Shown: positions 35,960-47,270, counted from the stretch's first letter. The stretch: DNA of 64,000 nucleotides from JBMDXB01 sp048594975 (GCA_048594975.1 JBMDXQ010000088.1:22389-86388), one strand, 5' to 3'. The notes: generated by a model not told the origin, from the letters alone. Program-made: numbers and translations.

Positions 35960-37140
35960 GCGAACCCGAGGAAGACTTCGCCGCGATGTTCGAGGCTTCG
36001 CTGAAGGCGAAGCGCATCGACAAAGGGCAAACCATCGAGGGGACGATCGTCGCGATCGGTCACGAGGTGGCCTTCGTCGACGTCGGCGGCAAGGGCGAGG
36101 CGACCATCGACGCCGACGAGCTCAAAGACGAGGACGGTGCGATCGACGTTGCCGTCGGCGACCGCATCCAGGCGGTCGTCGTGTCGACTGCCGGCGGGCT
36201 GACGCTCTCCCGCAAGCTGGCGCGCGGCGCGGCGACGCGGCAGCAGCTCGAGGACGCGTTCCGCACCGGCCTTCCGGTGGAGGGCCGTGTCGAGCGGGCG
36301 GTGAAGGGCGGCTATGAGGTGCGCATTGCCGGGCAGCGTGCCTTCTGCCCGATCTCGCAGATCGACCTCCCGCGCGCGGAGCCCTCCGTGCACGAGGGCC
36401 GCGTGCACGAGTTCCGCATCGTCGAGTTCAAGGAGGGCGGCAGGAACCTGGTGGTGTCGCGCCGCGCCCTGATCGAGGAGCAGCAGCGCGCGGCCGCCGA
36501 GCGGGTGCGGCAGGCCATCGTGCCGGGCGCGATTGTCGCCGGGCGCGTGGCCTCGGTCCGCGACTTCGGCGCTTTCGTGGACCTCGGCGCGGGCGTCCAG
36601 GGCCTGCTGCACGTCTCCGAGATGGGCTGGTCGCGCGTGTCCGACACCTCGGACGTGGTCAGGCCCGGCGACGAGATCACGGTCAAGGTGCTGCAGGTCG
36701 ACGACGAGAAACAGAAGATCTCGCTCGGGCTGAAGCAGCTCACCGCCGATCCGTGGTCGCACGTGACGGAGCGCTACGAGATCGGACAGGTCAAGATTGG
36801 CCGCGTCACGCGCGTCGTCGAGTTCGGCGCGTTCGTGGAGCTCGAGCCCGGCGTCGAAGCCCTGGCCCACGCGTCGACCTTCGAGTCGATGGGGAGATCC
36901 CGGAAATGGTCCGCCTCGGTCACGCCCGGAATGACCGGAGCGTTCGAAATCCTGAGCATCGACCCGGAGAAGAAGCGAATCGGCGTCGCGCCGGTTCCGG
37001 AGGGATCCGCACGCGCCGCAGCGGCGGTGGCTCCGGATGAGCAGCGCGCGCATACGGATGCGCAGGACACCGGACCGGCGGAGCGGTTTGGATCGCTTGC
37101 CGACAAGCTGCGGGACGCGCTCAAGCCGCCAGAGAAGTAA
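35956..37140 (+). CDS. S1 domain RNA-binding protein (ribosomal protein S1-like)
   Basis: A 394-residue cytosolic protein with four S1-type OB folds: about 20-85 (IEGTIVAIGHEVAFVDVGGK), 100-165, 190-255 (VAGRVASVRDFGAFVDLGAG, then GLLHVSEMG) and 275-345 (KIGRVTRVVEFGAFVELEPG). It has the order of short ribosomal protein S1 forms, but the first and last domains are divergent and the C-terminal 45 residues are disordered-looking. It probably helps mRNA binding or translation; it may not be the main S1 of the cell. Start is GTG 35956 overlapping the previous stop. A 7-bp palindrome CGTCGCG/CGCGACG follows the stop. Confidence 0.88.
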   Translation: MSEPEEDFAAMFEASLKAKRIDKGQTIEGTIVAIGHEVAFVDVGGKGEATIDADELKDEDGAIDVAVGDRIQAVVVSTAGGLTLSRKLARGAATRQQLEDAFRTGLPVEGRVERAVKGGYEVRIAGQRAFCPISQIDLPRAEPSVHEGRVHEFRIVEFKEGGRNLVVSRRALIEEQQRAAAERVRQAIVPGAIVAGRVASVRDFGAFVDLGAGVQGLLHVSEMGWSRVSDTSDVVRPGDEITVKVLQVDDEKQKISLGLKQLTADPWSHVTERYEIGQVKIGRVTRVVEFGAFVELEPGVEALAHASTFESMGRSRKWSASVTPGMTGAFEILSIDPEKKRIGVAPVPEGSARAAAAVAPDEQRAHTDAQDTGPAERFGSLADKLRDALKPPEK

Positions 37141-37261
37141 CGTCGCGTCGCGACGATGACTTTCGTGCCTTCGCGCCGAGCTGAGGGCTGCGTCACCGCT
37201 CGCGATCGCACGAACGACCGTCTGCTGCGCGATTCCCGCGCACCGACCGGCGAGACACGTC

Positions 37262-38902
37262 ATGCTCCGAACTCGAAGCTCCCCGCCCCCCGTGCTCGCG
37301 GCCGGCATCGCTGCTGCCGGCTGGCTGGCCGCGGCAGCCTTGCTGACCGATCGCGCGGTTCCCGGCGCGAGCGCGCAGATCCCGTCCGTCGATCCCCTCG
37401 CTGCGCGCGTCGATCGTTACACCGGCCAGCAGCGCGTCGTCGTGATGACCGACATCGCGAACGAGCCGGACGACCAGATGTCGATGGTGCGCTTTCTCGT
37501 CTATGCAAACCACTTCGACGTCGAGGGGCTGGTCGCGACGACGTCCACGTGGATGAGGAACAACGTCAGGCCGGATGTGCTTCACGCGCTGGTGGAGGCC
37601 TACCAGCAGGTGCAGCCGCGGCTGGCCGAGCACGAACGGGGCTTCCCCTCCGCGGCCGCGCTCCGCGCGGTCGTCGTATCCGGGCAGCCGTCGTACGGCA
37701 TGGCCGCCGTCGGAGCGGGGAAGACGTCCGCCGGGGCCGAGCTGATCCTCCGCTCGGCAGCCCGCGACGATCCCCGCCCGCTGTGGGTGCTGGCCTGGGG
37801 CGGCGCCAACACGCTCGCGCAGTCGCTCCTCGATGCGCGGTCGCGGCTGCCGCCGGCGCAGCTCGAGGCGCTCGTGTCGAAGCTGCGCGTCTACTCGATA
37901 TCAGACCAGGACGATGCAGGGCCGTGGATCCGCCGCGAGTTCCCGGGGCTCGCCTACATCGTTCTGCCGTCGACCCCGGACGGCCAGCAGTACTACCTGG
38001 CGACGTGGACGGGCATCAGCGGCGATGGCTTCTACCGCAACGCGTCGGGGGCCGACTTCAGCACCTTCACCGACGAGTGGGTGAACGCGAATGTCCGCCG
38101 CAAGGGACCGCTCGGCACGCTCTATCCAGTGCCCTGCTGCATTCACGAAGGGGACACGCCGTCGTTCCTCGGCCTCATCGACAACGGGCTGGCGAGCGCC
38201 ATGAGCCCGACCTACGGCGGGTGGGGCGGCCGCTACGTGTGGCGGACGCATTACGGCGAGATGCGGCCGACGTGGACGCAGGGAGGGGACTCGTATCCGG
38301 GGCGCGACAGCTCGAGGGACACCGTGACGGGGGCGGACGGGCGGACCTACACGTCCGACCAGGCGACGATCTGGCGGTGGCGGCGAGCGTTTCAGCACGA
38401 CTTCGCCGCGCGGATGGACTGGACCGTGAAGAGCGTCGGGGACGCCAACCACAATCCGGACGTGGTCGTGAACGGGGAACGGGGGAAGGGGCCGGTGTCG
38501 ATCGACGCGGCCGTCGGCGGTCCGGTCACACTCGACGCCGCGGGCACCCGCGACCCTGACGGCGACCGGCTAAGCTACCACTGGTTCTTTTATCCCGAGG
38601 CCGGCACGGGCATCCCCGGCCGGCCGGCTGCGATCGGCCGCACGTCGGCGCCTGCCGGAGGCGTTGCCGGCGAGGGCGGTATTCCTTCCGCGCCGCCCGG
38701 CGGCCCGCGCCAGCCGCCGCCCCGCGTGACGATCGCCGATGCCAACAGGCCTCGTGCCACGGTCACGCCGCAGGTTGCCGGCACCGCGCACATCATCGTC
38801 GCGGTGGAGGACGAGGGCATGCCGCCGCTCACGTCCTACCGGCGGATCGTTCTGAGCATCAAGAGCAGCGGTAAAGAGGACGCGCACGCGGCCAGGTGGT
38901 AA
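37262..38902 (+). CDS. Secreted nucleoside hydrolase-like protein (DUF1593/Sde182 type)
   Basis: A 546-residue exported protein. After a signal peptide (to about residue 38, GASA-QIP) comes a nucleoside-hydrolase-like domain: VVVMTDIANEPDDQMSMVRF with the Asp-rich calcium-site motif, VSGQPSYGM, WVLAWGGANTLAQSL. The C-terminal part (from about 395) has the beta-sandwich seen in cellulose-binding protein Sde182 relatives (VTLDAAGTRDPDGDRLSYHW). The family is linked to plant polysaccharide use, and neighbours include a CE15 esterase and Gfo/Idh/MocA proteins. Whether it cleaves N-glycosides is unproven. Its stop codon lies inside a 7-bp-phased repeat. Confidence 0.85.
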   Translation: MLRTRSSPPPVLAAGIAAAGWLAAAALLTDRAVPGASAQIPSVDPLAARVDRYTGQQRVVVMTDIANEPDDQMSMVRFLVYANHFDVEGLVATTSTWMRNNVRPDVLHALVEAYQQVQPRLAEHERGFPSAAALRAVVVSGQPSYGMAAVGAGKTSAGAELILRSAARDDPRPLWVLAWGGANTLAQSLLDARSRLPPAQLEALVSKLRVYSISDQDDAGPWIRREFPGLAYIVLPSTPDGQQYYLATWTGISGDGFYRNASGADFSTFTDEWVNANVRRKGPLGTLYPVPCCIHEGDTPSFLGLIDNGLASAMSPTYGGWGGRYVWRTHYGEMRPTWTQGGDSYPGRDSSRDTVTGADGRTYTSDQATIWRWRRAFQHDFAARMDWTVKSVGDANHNPDVVVNGERGKGPVSIDAAVGGPVTLDAAGTRDPDGDRLSYHWFFYPEAGTGIPGRPAAIGRTSAPAGGVAGEGGIPSAPPGGPRQPPPRVTIADANRPRATVTPQVAGTAHIIVAVEDEGMPPLTSYRRIVLSIKSSGKEDAHAARW

Positions 38903-38935
38903 GTGGTAAGCGGAAGGTGGCAAATGGCCAGGAGC
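38894..38935 (+). repeat. 7-bp-phased repeat at the 3' end of the DUF1593 gene
   Basis: Six consecutive heptads AGGTGGT, AAGTGGT, AAGCGGA, AGGTGGC, AAATGGC, CAGGAGC begin inside the last codons and overlap the stop. The site lies between convergent genes. Confidence 0.6.
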
Positions 38936-38985
38936 GAGACGTAAGAAGCACGCTGCCGGCCGAGTAGGTGCGGCTCCAGCTCCTG

Positions 38986-39534
38986 TCAGCGGTCGGCGGA
39001 AACGGCGACGATGATCCACGTGGCGTCGCCGAACTCGGCCTCGTCGAACAACTTGATCGTGCGCGGCTCGAACCAGAAGAGCCGGTATTCGAGGCCGGGT
39101 TCTCCCGGCGACAGGCTTCGCCGCCACGATTCGAACGCCGGAAAACGGGTGCCGTACACGTATTCCGCGCGGTGCATGTCCTGCCCCCGCGCCTCTGCGC
39201 ACCGCCCGAGCAACTGCAGGCCCCGGTCCGGGCGCGTCCACTCCTGCGTCGAGGCGAACACCGCCACGGCCATCGACGGATTGGCCACCAGGTTGCGGCA
39301 GTGGATCGAGCCGGGATGCGACAGGAAGCACAGCTCGAAGTCGTCCGTGAACGCGAAATAGGCCGCGTGAATGTGCGCCTTCCCGTCCGGCGTGACGGTG
39401 GCGCACGCGCAGAGCGGCGTCACGTTCAGCGCGCTGCTGATGCGCTGCCGCACGCGGGGCTCCTCCGGAGGCGGCGCAGGGTGTGCCGCGCCGTCCGCGC
39501 GAAGCACGTCGATCCGGGTGAATTCGATTGCCAC
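38986..39534 (-). CDS. Pyridoxamine 5'-phosphate oxidase-fold protein
   Basis: A 182-residue split-barrel flavin-binding protein. It reads SSALNVTPLCACATVTPDGK, then AAYFAFTDDFELCFLSHPGS, SMAVAVFASTQEWTRPDRGL and a C-terminal RLFWFEPRTIKLFDE, all typical of PPOX-type FMN or F420 proteins. It could be a general reductase or a haem- or F420-linked enzyme; the cofactor cannot be told. The start is taken at GTG 39534 (VAIEFTRID), where family similarity begins. The frame stays open further upstream but without family-like sequence and no good ribosome site was found. It converges on the DUF1593 gene. Confidence 0.75.
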   Translation of the reverse strand: MAIEFTRIDVLRADGAAHPAPPPEEPRVRQRISSALNVTPLCACATVTPDGKAHIHAAYFAFTDDFELCFLSHPGSIHCRNLVANPSMAVAVFASTQEWTRPDRGLQLLGRCAEARGQDMHRAEYVYGTRFPAFESWRRSLSPGEPGLEYRLFWFEPRTIKLFDEAEFGDATWIIVAVSADR

Positions 39535-39907
39535 GTTGCCGACGGCAGCGTCAGCTGCCCCTATCAGATTACGACGCCGGTCGGGCCCCAGCCGCGAACA
39601 CGAGGAGTGTCCAGCTGGACCAGCGTGACCGGCGGGAAGGCTCCGGCGTCTCACGCACGCGACGGCGTTTTTCTTCGCGGATGCGACGGGCTCGACCGGC
39701 TCAACCGCTGGTAACATACCCCTCATCATCGCCTCCGACGAGCAGCAGGTAAGACCCGCGGCAGGCCGACGCGTCAGCGTGCGCGCGATCTCGCGCCCGC
39801 TGCCACCCCACGCACCCGGCCATGCTTCGCCATTCGCTTGCCGGCGGCTCGTCCTCGTACCATTCAACTTCCGGCCGGGCTGTCGCGCCCGGCCATGGAG
39901 GCGGACC
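39535..39907. other. Divergent intergenic region with a possible tail fragment
   Basis: About 370 bp between the PPOX start and the esterase start. On the minus strand a frame ending at 39564 reads DAGAFPPVTLVQLDTPRV and then RGWGPTGVVI before two stops in a row. It looks like the C-terminus of a lost protein that I cannot name. No other feature is seen. Confidence 0.35.
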
Positions 39908-42205
<2,298 letters not shown>

Positions 42206-42229
42206 TCCGCAATCGGTGCGAGCGCGCGT

Positions 42230-42250
42230 CGAATGCCGAATGCCGAATGC
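42230..42250 (+). repeat. Three exact 7-bp repeats (CGAATGC)
   Basis: CGAATGC occurs three times in tandem, 25 bp after the esterase stop and before the next gene on the same strand. No hairpin flanks it. Confidence 0.6.
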
Positions 42251-42298
42251 CGCAACGGACAACCTCGGTGTGACTGACCTGCGTCAGAAAGGAGTGGC

Positions 42299-43612
42299 AT
42301 GAACAGGCGCGACTTCCTGCATGCGGCGATCGCGGCGGCGGCGGCCGCGCGCAGCGGTCCGCTGCTGGCCTCGTCGCGGCAGACGGGCGCCGTCGGCGCG
42401 AACGAGCGGATCCGGGTGGGCCTGGTCGGCTGCGGCAGCCGCGGCAACCAGGTCGCCAGCGACTGGATGAAGCACAAGGACTCGGTGTTCGTCGCCGCGT
42501 GCGACGTGGCCAGGGACCGGCTCGAAAAGACCGCCGCGCGGCTCGGCGGTGTGCAGGGGAACACGGTCGAGACCGACGAGGACTACCGCCGCATCCTCGA
42601 GCGCAAGGACGTGGACGCTGTCTTCATCGCCACGCCGGACCACTGGCACGGCCCCATGACCGTCGAGGCGTGCGCGGCGGGGAAGGACGTGTACGTCGAG
42701 AAACCCGTGTCGAACGAGATCGCGCCGGCGCTGAAGATGGTGGAAGCGGCGCGCCGCTACCACCGGATCGTGCAGGTGGGGCAGCAGCAGCGCAGCTGGC
42801 ACCACTTCATCGAGGCGGCGACGCTCTTCCAGGACGGTTACATCGGCCCGACTATCACGCACTGCCAGATGTGCCCGCCCGGCGGGGGCGGCGGCCGCGC
42901 GCCGCAGCCGCCGAAGGGTCCGCAGGCACCGCCGCCGGGGTTGAACTGGGAGATGTTCCAGGGGCCGGCGCCGCGGAAGCCGTTCCTTCCCGGTCGCCTG
43001 AACTGGCGCGGCTGGTACGACTACGGCGGCGGCAACCTGACCGACTGGGGCGTCCACCTCACCGACATCATGAACTGGTACATGCGCGCCGATGCGAAGG
43101 CGCCCCTCCTCACCAGCGCGTCCACGCAGTACGTGCGCATCCCGCGCGATCCCGAGCGAGTGCCGGACACGTACGCGGTAACCTGGCAGTACGAGAACTA
43201 CGTCGCGACGCTGTCGAACGCGATGGTGCCGGGCGTCGAGCACCCGCAGGACCGCTACGGCAACTACTTCTTCGGCGACCGTGGGGTGCTGCTGGTGAAC
43301 CGCTACGGCTACCAGGTGCTGCCCTATCCGCCGCCCGGCGGCGGCCGCGACCAGAAACAGGAGACACAGCCGCCGCTCGAGCCGAAGAAGTTCAACGACC
43401 CGAACGGCATGTCGGAGGTTGTCGAGTCGCGGTTCGGCTCGGCGACGCACCGCCACGTGCGCAACTTCCTCGACGCGGTCAAGTCGCGACAGAAGCCGAT
43501 CTGCGACATCGAGGTGGGCTTCAGCTCCGCGCTGCCGTGCCTGCTCGCGATCGTGTCGGTGAAGACCGGGAAGAGCGTGAAGTGGGACGGCAAGGAGGCG
43601 CGTCCCGTGTGA
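42299..43612 (+). CDS. Tat-exported Gfo/Idh/MocA family oxidoreductase
   Basis: A 437-residue enzyme. MNRRDFLHAAIAAAAAA is a twin-arginine signal. The nucleotide site is VGLVGCGSRGNQV, the active-site segment FIATPDHWHGPMTVEACAAG and VYVEKPVSNE carries the EKP lysine, and LTDWGVHLTDIMNWYM follows. A proline- and glycine-rich loop (CPPGGGGGRAPQPPKGPQAP, about residue 195) is an insertion typical of secreted members. A clear AAAGGAG ribosome site precedes the ATG. It lies 93 bp after the esterase-DUF1080 gene and may oxidise the sugar that enzyme releases; this is inferred from gene order only. Confidence 0.92.
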   Translation: MNRRDFLHAAIAAAAAARSGPLLASSRQTGAVGANERIRVGLVGCGSRGNQVASDWMKHKDSVFVAACDVARDRLEKTAARLGGVQGNTVETDEDYRRILERKDVDAVFIATPDHWHGPMTVEACAAGKDVYVEKPVSNEIAPALKMVEAARRYHRIVQVGQQQRSWHHFIEAATLFQDGYIGPTITHCQMCPPGGGGGRAPQPPKGPQAPPPGLNWEMFQGPAPRKPFLPGRLNWRGWYDYGGGNLTDWGVHLTDIMNWYMRADAKAPLLTSASTQYVRIPRDPERVPDTYAVTWQYENYVATLSNAMVPGVEHPQDRYGNYFFGDRGVLLVNRYGYQVLPYPPPGGGRDQKQETQPPLEPKKFNDPNGMSEVVESRFGSATHRHVRNFLDAVKSRQKPICDIEVGFSSALPCLLAIVSVKTGKSVKWDGKEARPV

Positions 43613-43744
43613 GCGTCTGCTGGAGTCCTTCAGGCCGCGGGTGTCGCTCCAGGGCTGATACGTGACCACGCCCTGCGCCGTCGCGCCGAGCGTCAGCGCA
43701 TCGTAGGATCGGTCAGCCGCTCTGGCGGTCTTCGGCCCTCCTCG

Positions 43745-44014
43745 TTCGTCACTCCGCACGGCGCCGTTCATCGGATCGATCTGCGCGGCGCGCCGGGCCG
43801 GCAGGTAGCCGGCGATCAGCGCCACGGTCGCGAGGACGAGCAGCATGCCGGCAAACGTGCGCGGATCGGTCGCGGTCACCTCTAACAGCAGCCCCTCGAG
43901 TCCGCGGGCCAGCGTCCACGAGGCGGCGGTACCGAGCACCGCTCCGATCGCGGCCAGCGCCAGCGTCTGGCCGACGATCTGCCGCGCGATCGTCGACGTG
44001 GTGGCGGTAGATCC
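43745..44014 (-). pseudogene. C-terminal fragment of a MacB/FtsX-type ABC permease
   Basis: Ninety codons on the minus strand read STIARQIVGQTLALAAIGAV, LLLEVTATDPRTFAGMLLVL and ALIAGYLPARRAAQIDPMNG. This is the last two membrane helices and closing motif of the duplicated-type ABC permeases frequent in Acidobacteriota. The other roughly 700 residues are missing and no start codon precedes it. It is a remnant with no expected function. Confidence 0.8.
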
Positions 44015-44066
44015 CCAGCGACGCGAGGCGGAGCGCGAACGCGGCGAACTCCGCTGCGCGCCTGAA

Positions 44067-44213
44067 ATGCCGGAGCCAGCCCGCCGCCTCGTGGAGACCG
44101 GAGTTGCCCCGCCGCTCGATTTCACGCGCGCAGAGGTCGACTTGCTCGAGCGTGAGGTCGAACTGAAGCGGATCCGCCAGGAGCTCGAGAGACTCGGCGC
44201 CGCAGACCGCTGA
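44067..44213 (+). pseudogene. Short coiled-coil tail fragment, family not recognised
   Basis: Forty-eight codons from an ATG read FTRAEVDLLEREVELKRIRQ, then ELERLGAADR and a stop. The heptad-like hydrophobic spacing predicts a coiled coil, and a similar frame continues upstream without a start. It may be the C-terminus of an efflux-type periplasmic or metallopeptidase-linked protein that was lost when the adjacent permease decayed. No ribosome site is seen. It could also be a small real gene. Confidence 0.4.
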
Positions 44214-44229
44214 AGCAGGCGCCGCCGGT

Positions 44230-45348
44230 CTAGACGCGTAGCAGCCGGCGCGCGGCGCTGCGCACCACCCGGCCTTCGGGGCCGGTGACCAGCACCCGGA
44301 GCAGCAGCCGTACCGGCCACGGCAGACCGCCGGATGACCCCGGGGTGCCGAACCAGGCCTGCAGCGTCTCGACAGGGCGTTCGCGCAGGTCGTCGATCAG
44401 CGCGACCCGGTGCACGCATCCGATTGCGCAGCGGGACGCGCACGGCTTGACGGAGACGTACTCCCGCGCGAGGTCGGCCGACGTGTACGCGGCCAGGGGG
44501 ATGCCGGGATGGCCGCGCCGCTGCGAACAATAGTGAACCAGGCCGTCCTCGCAGACGTACAGGTAGCGGCTGCCGGCGTGGCAGTGCCAGACGCAGGGCT
44601 CGCCCCGGGCGAGGGTCTCCTGGAATCCGCTGTAGCGATCGTACGAGAACGTCGACCGCTCGAGCTGCAGCGTCTGGTGCAGCACGTGGCGCTCGCGATC
44701 GGTCAGGGGAATCGCCTGCCCGCGATCGTCGTGGACGAGCCCGACGGTGCTCTGGAAGCCCAGTTCCCGCGCCCGGCGCCCGATCGCCAGGGCGTCGTCG
44801 GCTGGCGCGCTGCCGCCGCCGACGACCGCGTTCACGGTGACGTCGAAGAGCGCCTGCTCGGCGAGGAGCCGCAGCTTGCGATCAACGAGCTGCAGGCTCT
44901 TCTTCGACACCGCGTTGGGCGCCACGTTGTCGATGCTGACCTGCATCGAGTCGAGGCCGGCCGCGTTCAGCCGGCCCACCATCGCCGGGCTGAGGAGATA
45001 CCCGTTGGTGATGAGTGTGGCGATCGCGCCCCGCTGCCGGATGTGCCGGACGATCGCGTCCACCTCGGGGTGCAGCAGCGGTTCGCCGCCGCTCAGCGTG
45101 ACGATCGATGTCCCGAGATCGACCAGCGCGTCGATGTGCCGGCGGAGCTGCGTCGACGGGACGGGATCGGAACTACGGTCGAACTCGTTGCAGTAGCTGC
45201 AGGACAGGTTGCAGCGGAGCGTCGGGATGATCTGGGCGACGATGGGACGGTGAGGGGACTGAAAGGCGCGCGCGAGGACCCTCGCCTCGCGAACGCGCCG
45301 GTTCACGGAGCGCAATCGCCGACGGAGCGCGATGGTGCCCGTGCGCAT
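44230..45348 (-). CDS. Radical SAM protein with C-terminal Cys cluster (SPASM-like)
   Basis: A 372-residue enzyme. The cluster motif is CNLSCSYC (CxxxCxxC) near residue 45, followed by the GGEPLLHPEVDAI SAM site and LITNGYLL. A second Cys group, CVWHCHAGSRYLYVCEDGLV, YCSQRRG and CASRCAIGCVHR, resembles an auxiliary-cluster (SPASM/twitch) region. Such enzymes modify peptides or make quinone cofactors, or act on hopanoids and lipids; no precursor peptide gene is seen nearby. The start is ATG 45348. It is followed upstream on the same strand by a small secreted protein gene 73 bp away, with no clear functional tie. Confidence 0.87.
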   Translation of the reverse strand: MRTGTIALRRRLRSVNRRVREARVLARAFQSPHRPIVAQIIPTLRCNLSCSYCNEFDRSSDPVPSTQLRRHIDALVDLGTSIVTLSGGEPLLHPEVDAIVRHIRQRGAIATLITNGYLLSPAMVGRLNAAGLDSMQVSIDNVAPNAVSKKSLQLVDRKLRLLAEQALFDVTVNAVVGGGSAPADDALAIGRRARELGFQSTVGLVHDDRGQAIPLTDRERHVLHQTLQLERSTFSYDRYSGFQETLARGEPCVWHCHAGSRYLYVCEDGLVHYCSQRRGHPGIPLAAYTSADLAREYVSVKPCASRCAIGCVHRVALIDDLRERPVETLQAWFGTPGSSGGLPWPVRLLLRVLVTGPEGRVVRSAARRLLRV

Positions 45349-45421
45349 GGGGGAGCCGGTCCAGCGACCAGTGTCGCACAGCTGTGGCCCGGCGGCAGCG
45401 CCCGCGCACGGCAGAGGTGCC

Positions 45422-45712
45422 CTACTGCTGGCAGGGGGCGCCCGGCTCGACCGCGATCGATTCCTCGCGCTTGAACGCGATGTAGCAGCGGTCCGCCCGC
45501 CGGTCCCTGAACACGAGCACCGACCATCCTGGCAGGTGCGATTTCCCGTCCGGGCCGGCAATCGGCTCGCTGGCGATGAGCTGGAACCGCGTGTCCTCGG
45601 GACGTGGGACGACCACCTGCCCGGCGCCGGCGACCTCGAGCGCGGCCATCGCGATCAATGCCCCGAGAATGACCAGTGCGATCGCTCGAAATCGCGTCCT
45701 CGCCTGTTGCAT
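45422..45712 (-). CDS. Small secreted protein of unknown function
   Basis: A 96-residue protein with a basic start and a hydrophobic segment (about 9-28, IALVILGALIAMAALEVAGA), then a short hydrophilic domain FQLIASEPIAGPDGKSHLPG and CYIAFKREESIAVEPGAPCQ. Two cysteines could form a disulfide outside the cell. The ATG at 45712 has AGGAGG six bases upstream. I do not recognise a family. It is upstream of the radical SAM gene and may be in its operon. Confidence 0.7.
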   Translation of the reverse strand: MQQARTRFRAIALVILGALIAMAALEVAGAGQVVVPRPEDTRFQLIASEPIAGPDGKSHLPGWSVLVFRDRRADRCYIAFKREESIAVEPGAPCQQ

Positions 45713-45882
45713 GACGCCTCCTGATAGACGAACCGCGTCGCCGCTCACTTCCTGGCAACGGGCGGCGACAGAGAACGTCTATCAGTAGACGATTGCGGAT
45801 GGTGGCAGGACGCCGACGCCGGTAGCCGGGAAGCGGTCAGGCGACCGGGGGGAGAGATTGCCCCTTGCTTAGGTCAGCAGCC

Positions 45883-45928
45883 AAAGGGGGCTGTCCTCCT
45901 TTTTGGGAGGGGAGGCAGCCCCCCTTTT
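45883..45928 (-). terminator. Terminator hairpin with T-run
   Basis: AAAGGGGGCTG (45883-45893) pairs with CAGCCCCCCTTTTC (45915-45928), with an inner CCTCC/GGAGG stem. The T-run on the minus strand (complement of AAA) and TTTT on the plus strand allow termination of the oxidoreductase transcript that ends at 45933. Confidence 0.75.
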
Positions 45929-45932
45929 CGTC

Positions 45933-47153
45933 TCAGGACGGCAGGATCACCTCGCGGATCGGGTCGAACTCGATCCGGCGCTTCTCCAGGTAGGCGATGT
46001 TCCCCAGGTGCGACGCCTGCGCGGAGCGGTGGCCGATCAGGACGTCGCCGGTCGGCAGCTGCCTCGACTTCACGCAGTCGAGGAAGTTCTTCATGTGGTC
46101 CTGGTCCATGTTCCCGGTGGCCTGCATGGTGGCGGCCGGCGTCGCCGGGCCGCGGGGCCCGCCCTGCTTCGGCACGTCGTAGTACTCGTAGCGCGCCCGC
46201 GTAATCACCAGGCGTCCCTCGGTGCCGCAGAACTCGATGCCGGCGCCCACGATGCTGGGCACGAGCGTCGCCTCGAACGTGGCGGTGAAGCCGGCCGGAT
46301 AGTCGAGCAGCACGTTGATGGTGTCGGGAGCGGTGCGGCCGTCCTTGTAGTGGTACACACCGCCCGACGCCACCGCCGCAACCGGCACGTCCTGGCCGGT
46401 GAACATGTGGACGACGTCGATCCAGTGGGTGAAGAGGTCGGTGATCTGCCCGCCGCCGTAGTCGAGGAACGCGCGCCAGTTGAAGTACTGCTGCGGGTCG
46501 TAGTCGCGCCAGCTCAGAGGCCCGACGAAGCGCGCCCAGTCGAGGTCCTTTGGCTGCGTCTGCAGCGACGCCGGCGCGCGGCGAAGGTGCCAGCCGTTGC
46601 CGTGCCACCACGTGCGGACCAGCGTGATCTTGCCGAGCTTGCCGCTGTCGAAGTACTCCTTCTTCGCCTGCAGGTAGTGCGCGCCCGTGCGCTGCTGCAT
46701 GCCGACCTGGCAGATGCGCTTGTTGGTGCGTGCCGCCTTCACGATGTCAGGTCCTTCCTCGAGGCGCAGCGTCAGCGGCTTTTCGACGTACACGTCCTTG
46801 CCCGCGTTCAGCGCGTCGATGGTGATCGCCTGGTGCCAGTGATCCGGCACCGCGATGATCACCGCGTCGACGTCCTTCATGTCGAGCACCTGCCGGTGAT
46901 CCACGAACGCCTTCGCGGTCGCCGCCGACTTCCGCGCCTTCTCGATTTGCGCGCCGTAGATGTCGCAGAGCGCGGTGACGTCCACCGTCCCGAGCTTCAG
47001 GAAGTTGTTCATGTTCCCGATGCCGCGCGAGCCGCACCCGATCAGGCCGAGGCGGACGCGCTCGTTGGCGCCGAGGATGCGCGAATAGGACAGCGCCGTC
47101 GCGGCCGTCGCGGCGGCGGTGGTCTGGATGAACTGTCGACGGTCCACGGACAT
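45933..47153 (-). CDS. Tat-exported Gfo/Idh/MocA family oxidoreductase
   Basis: A 406-residue enzyme, the fourth of its family in the window. MSVDRRQFIQTTAAATAAT is a twin-arginine signal. VRLGLIGCGSRGIGNMNNFL is the nucleotide site; VPDHWHQAITIDALNAGKDV and YVEKPLTLR hold the EKP lysine; ITDLFTHWIDVVHMFTG is in the second domain, followed by the typical YYDVPKQGG loop near the end. The start is ATG 47153, inside a much longer open frame that runs antisense to the MoxR gene. It is divergent from that gene and ends at a strong terminator. The substrate is unknown; an exported sugar or inositol derivative is likely. Confidence 0.92.
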   Translation of the reverse strand: MSVDRRQFIQTTAAATAATALSYSRILGANERVRLGLIGCGSRGIGNMNNFLKLGTVDVTALCDIYGAQIEKARKSAATAKAFVDHRQVLDMKDVDAVIIAVPDHWHQAITIDALNAGKDVYVEKPLTLRLEEGPDIVKAARTNKRICQVGMQQRTGAHYLQAKKEYFDSGKLGKITLVRTWWHGNGWHLRRAPASLQTQPKDLDWARFVGPLSWRDYDPQQYFNWRAFLDYGGGQITDLFTHWIDVVHMFTGQDVPVAAVASGGVYHYKDGRTAPDTINVLLDYPAGFTATFEATLVPSIVGAGIEFCGTEGRLVITRARYEYYDVPKQGGPRGPATPAATMQATGNMDQDHMKNFLDCVKSRQLPTGDVLIGHRSAQASHLGNIAYLEKRRIEFDPIREVILPS

Positions 47154-47270
47154 GTGCGTGCCTCCCGGAATGCGGTCATTCTGCGCCAGTCCACGGGTCG
47201 CCGCAACCCGGTGTCGGTCGCCGCATTTTTGACTGGCAACTTCGCGCGCGCCCGCGTAAGGATGGGATTC

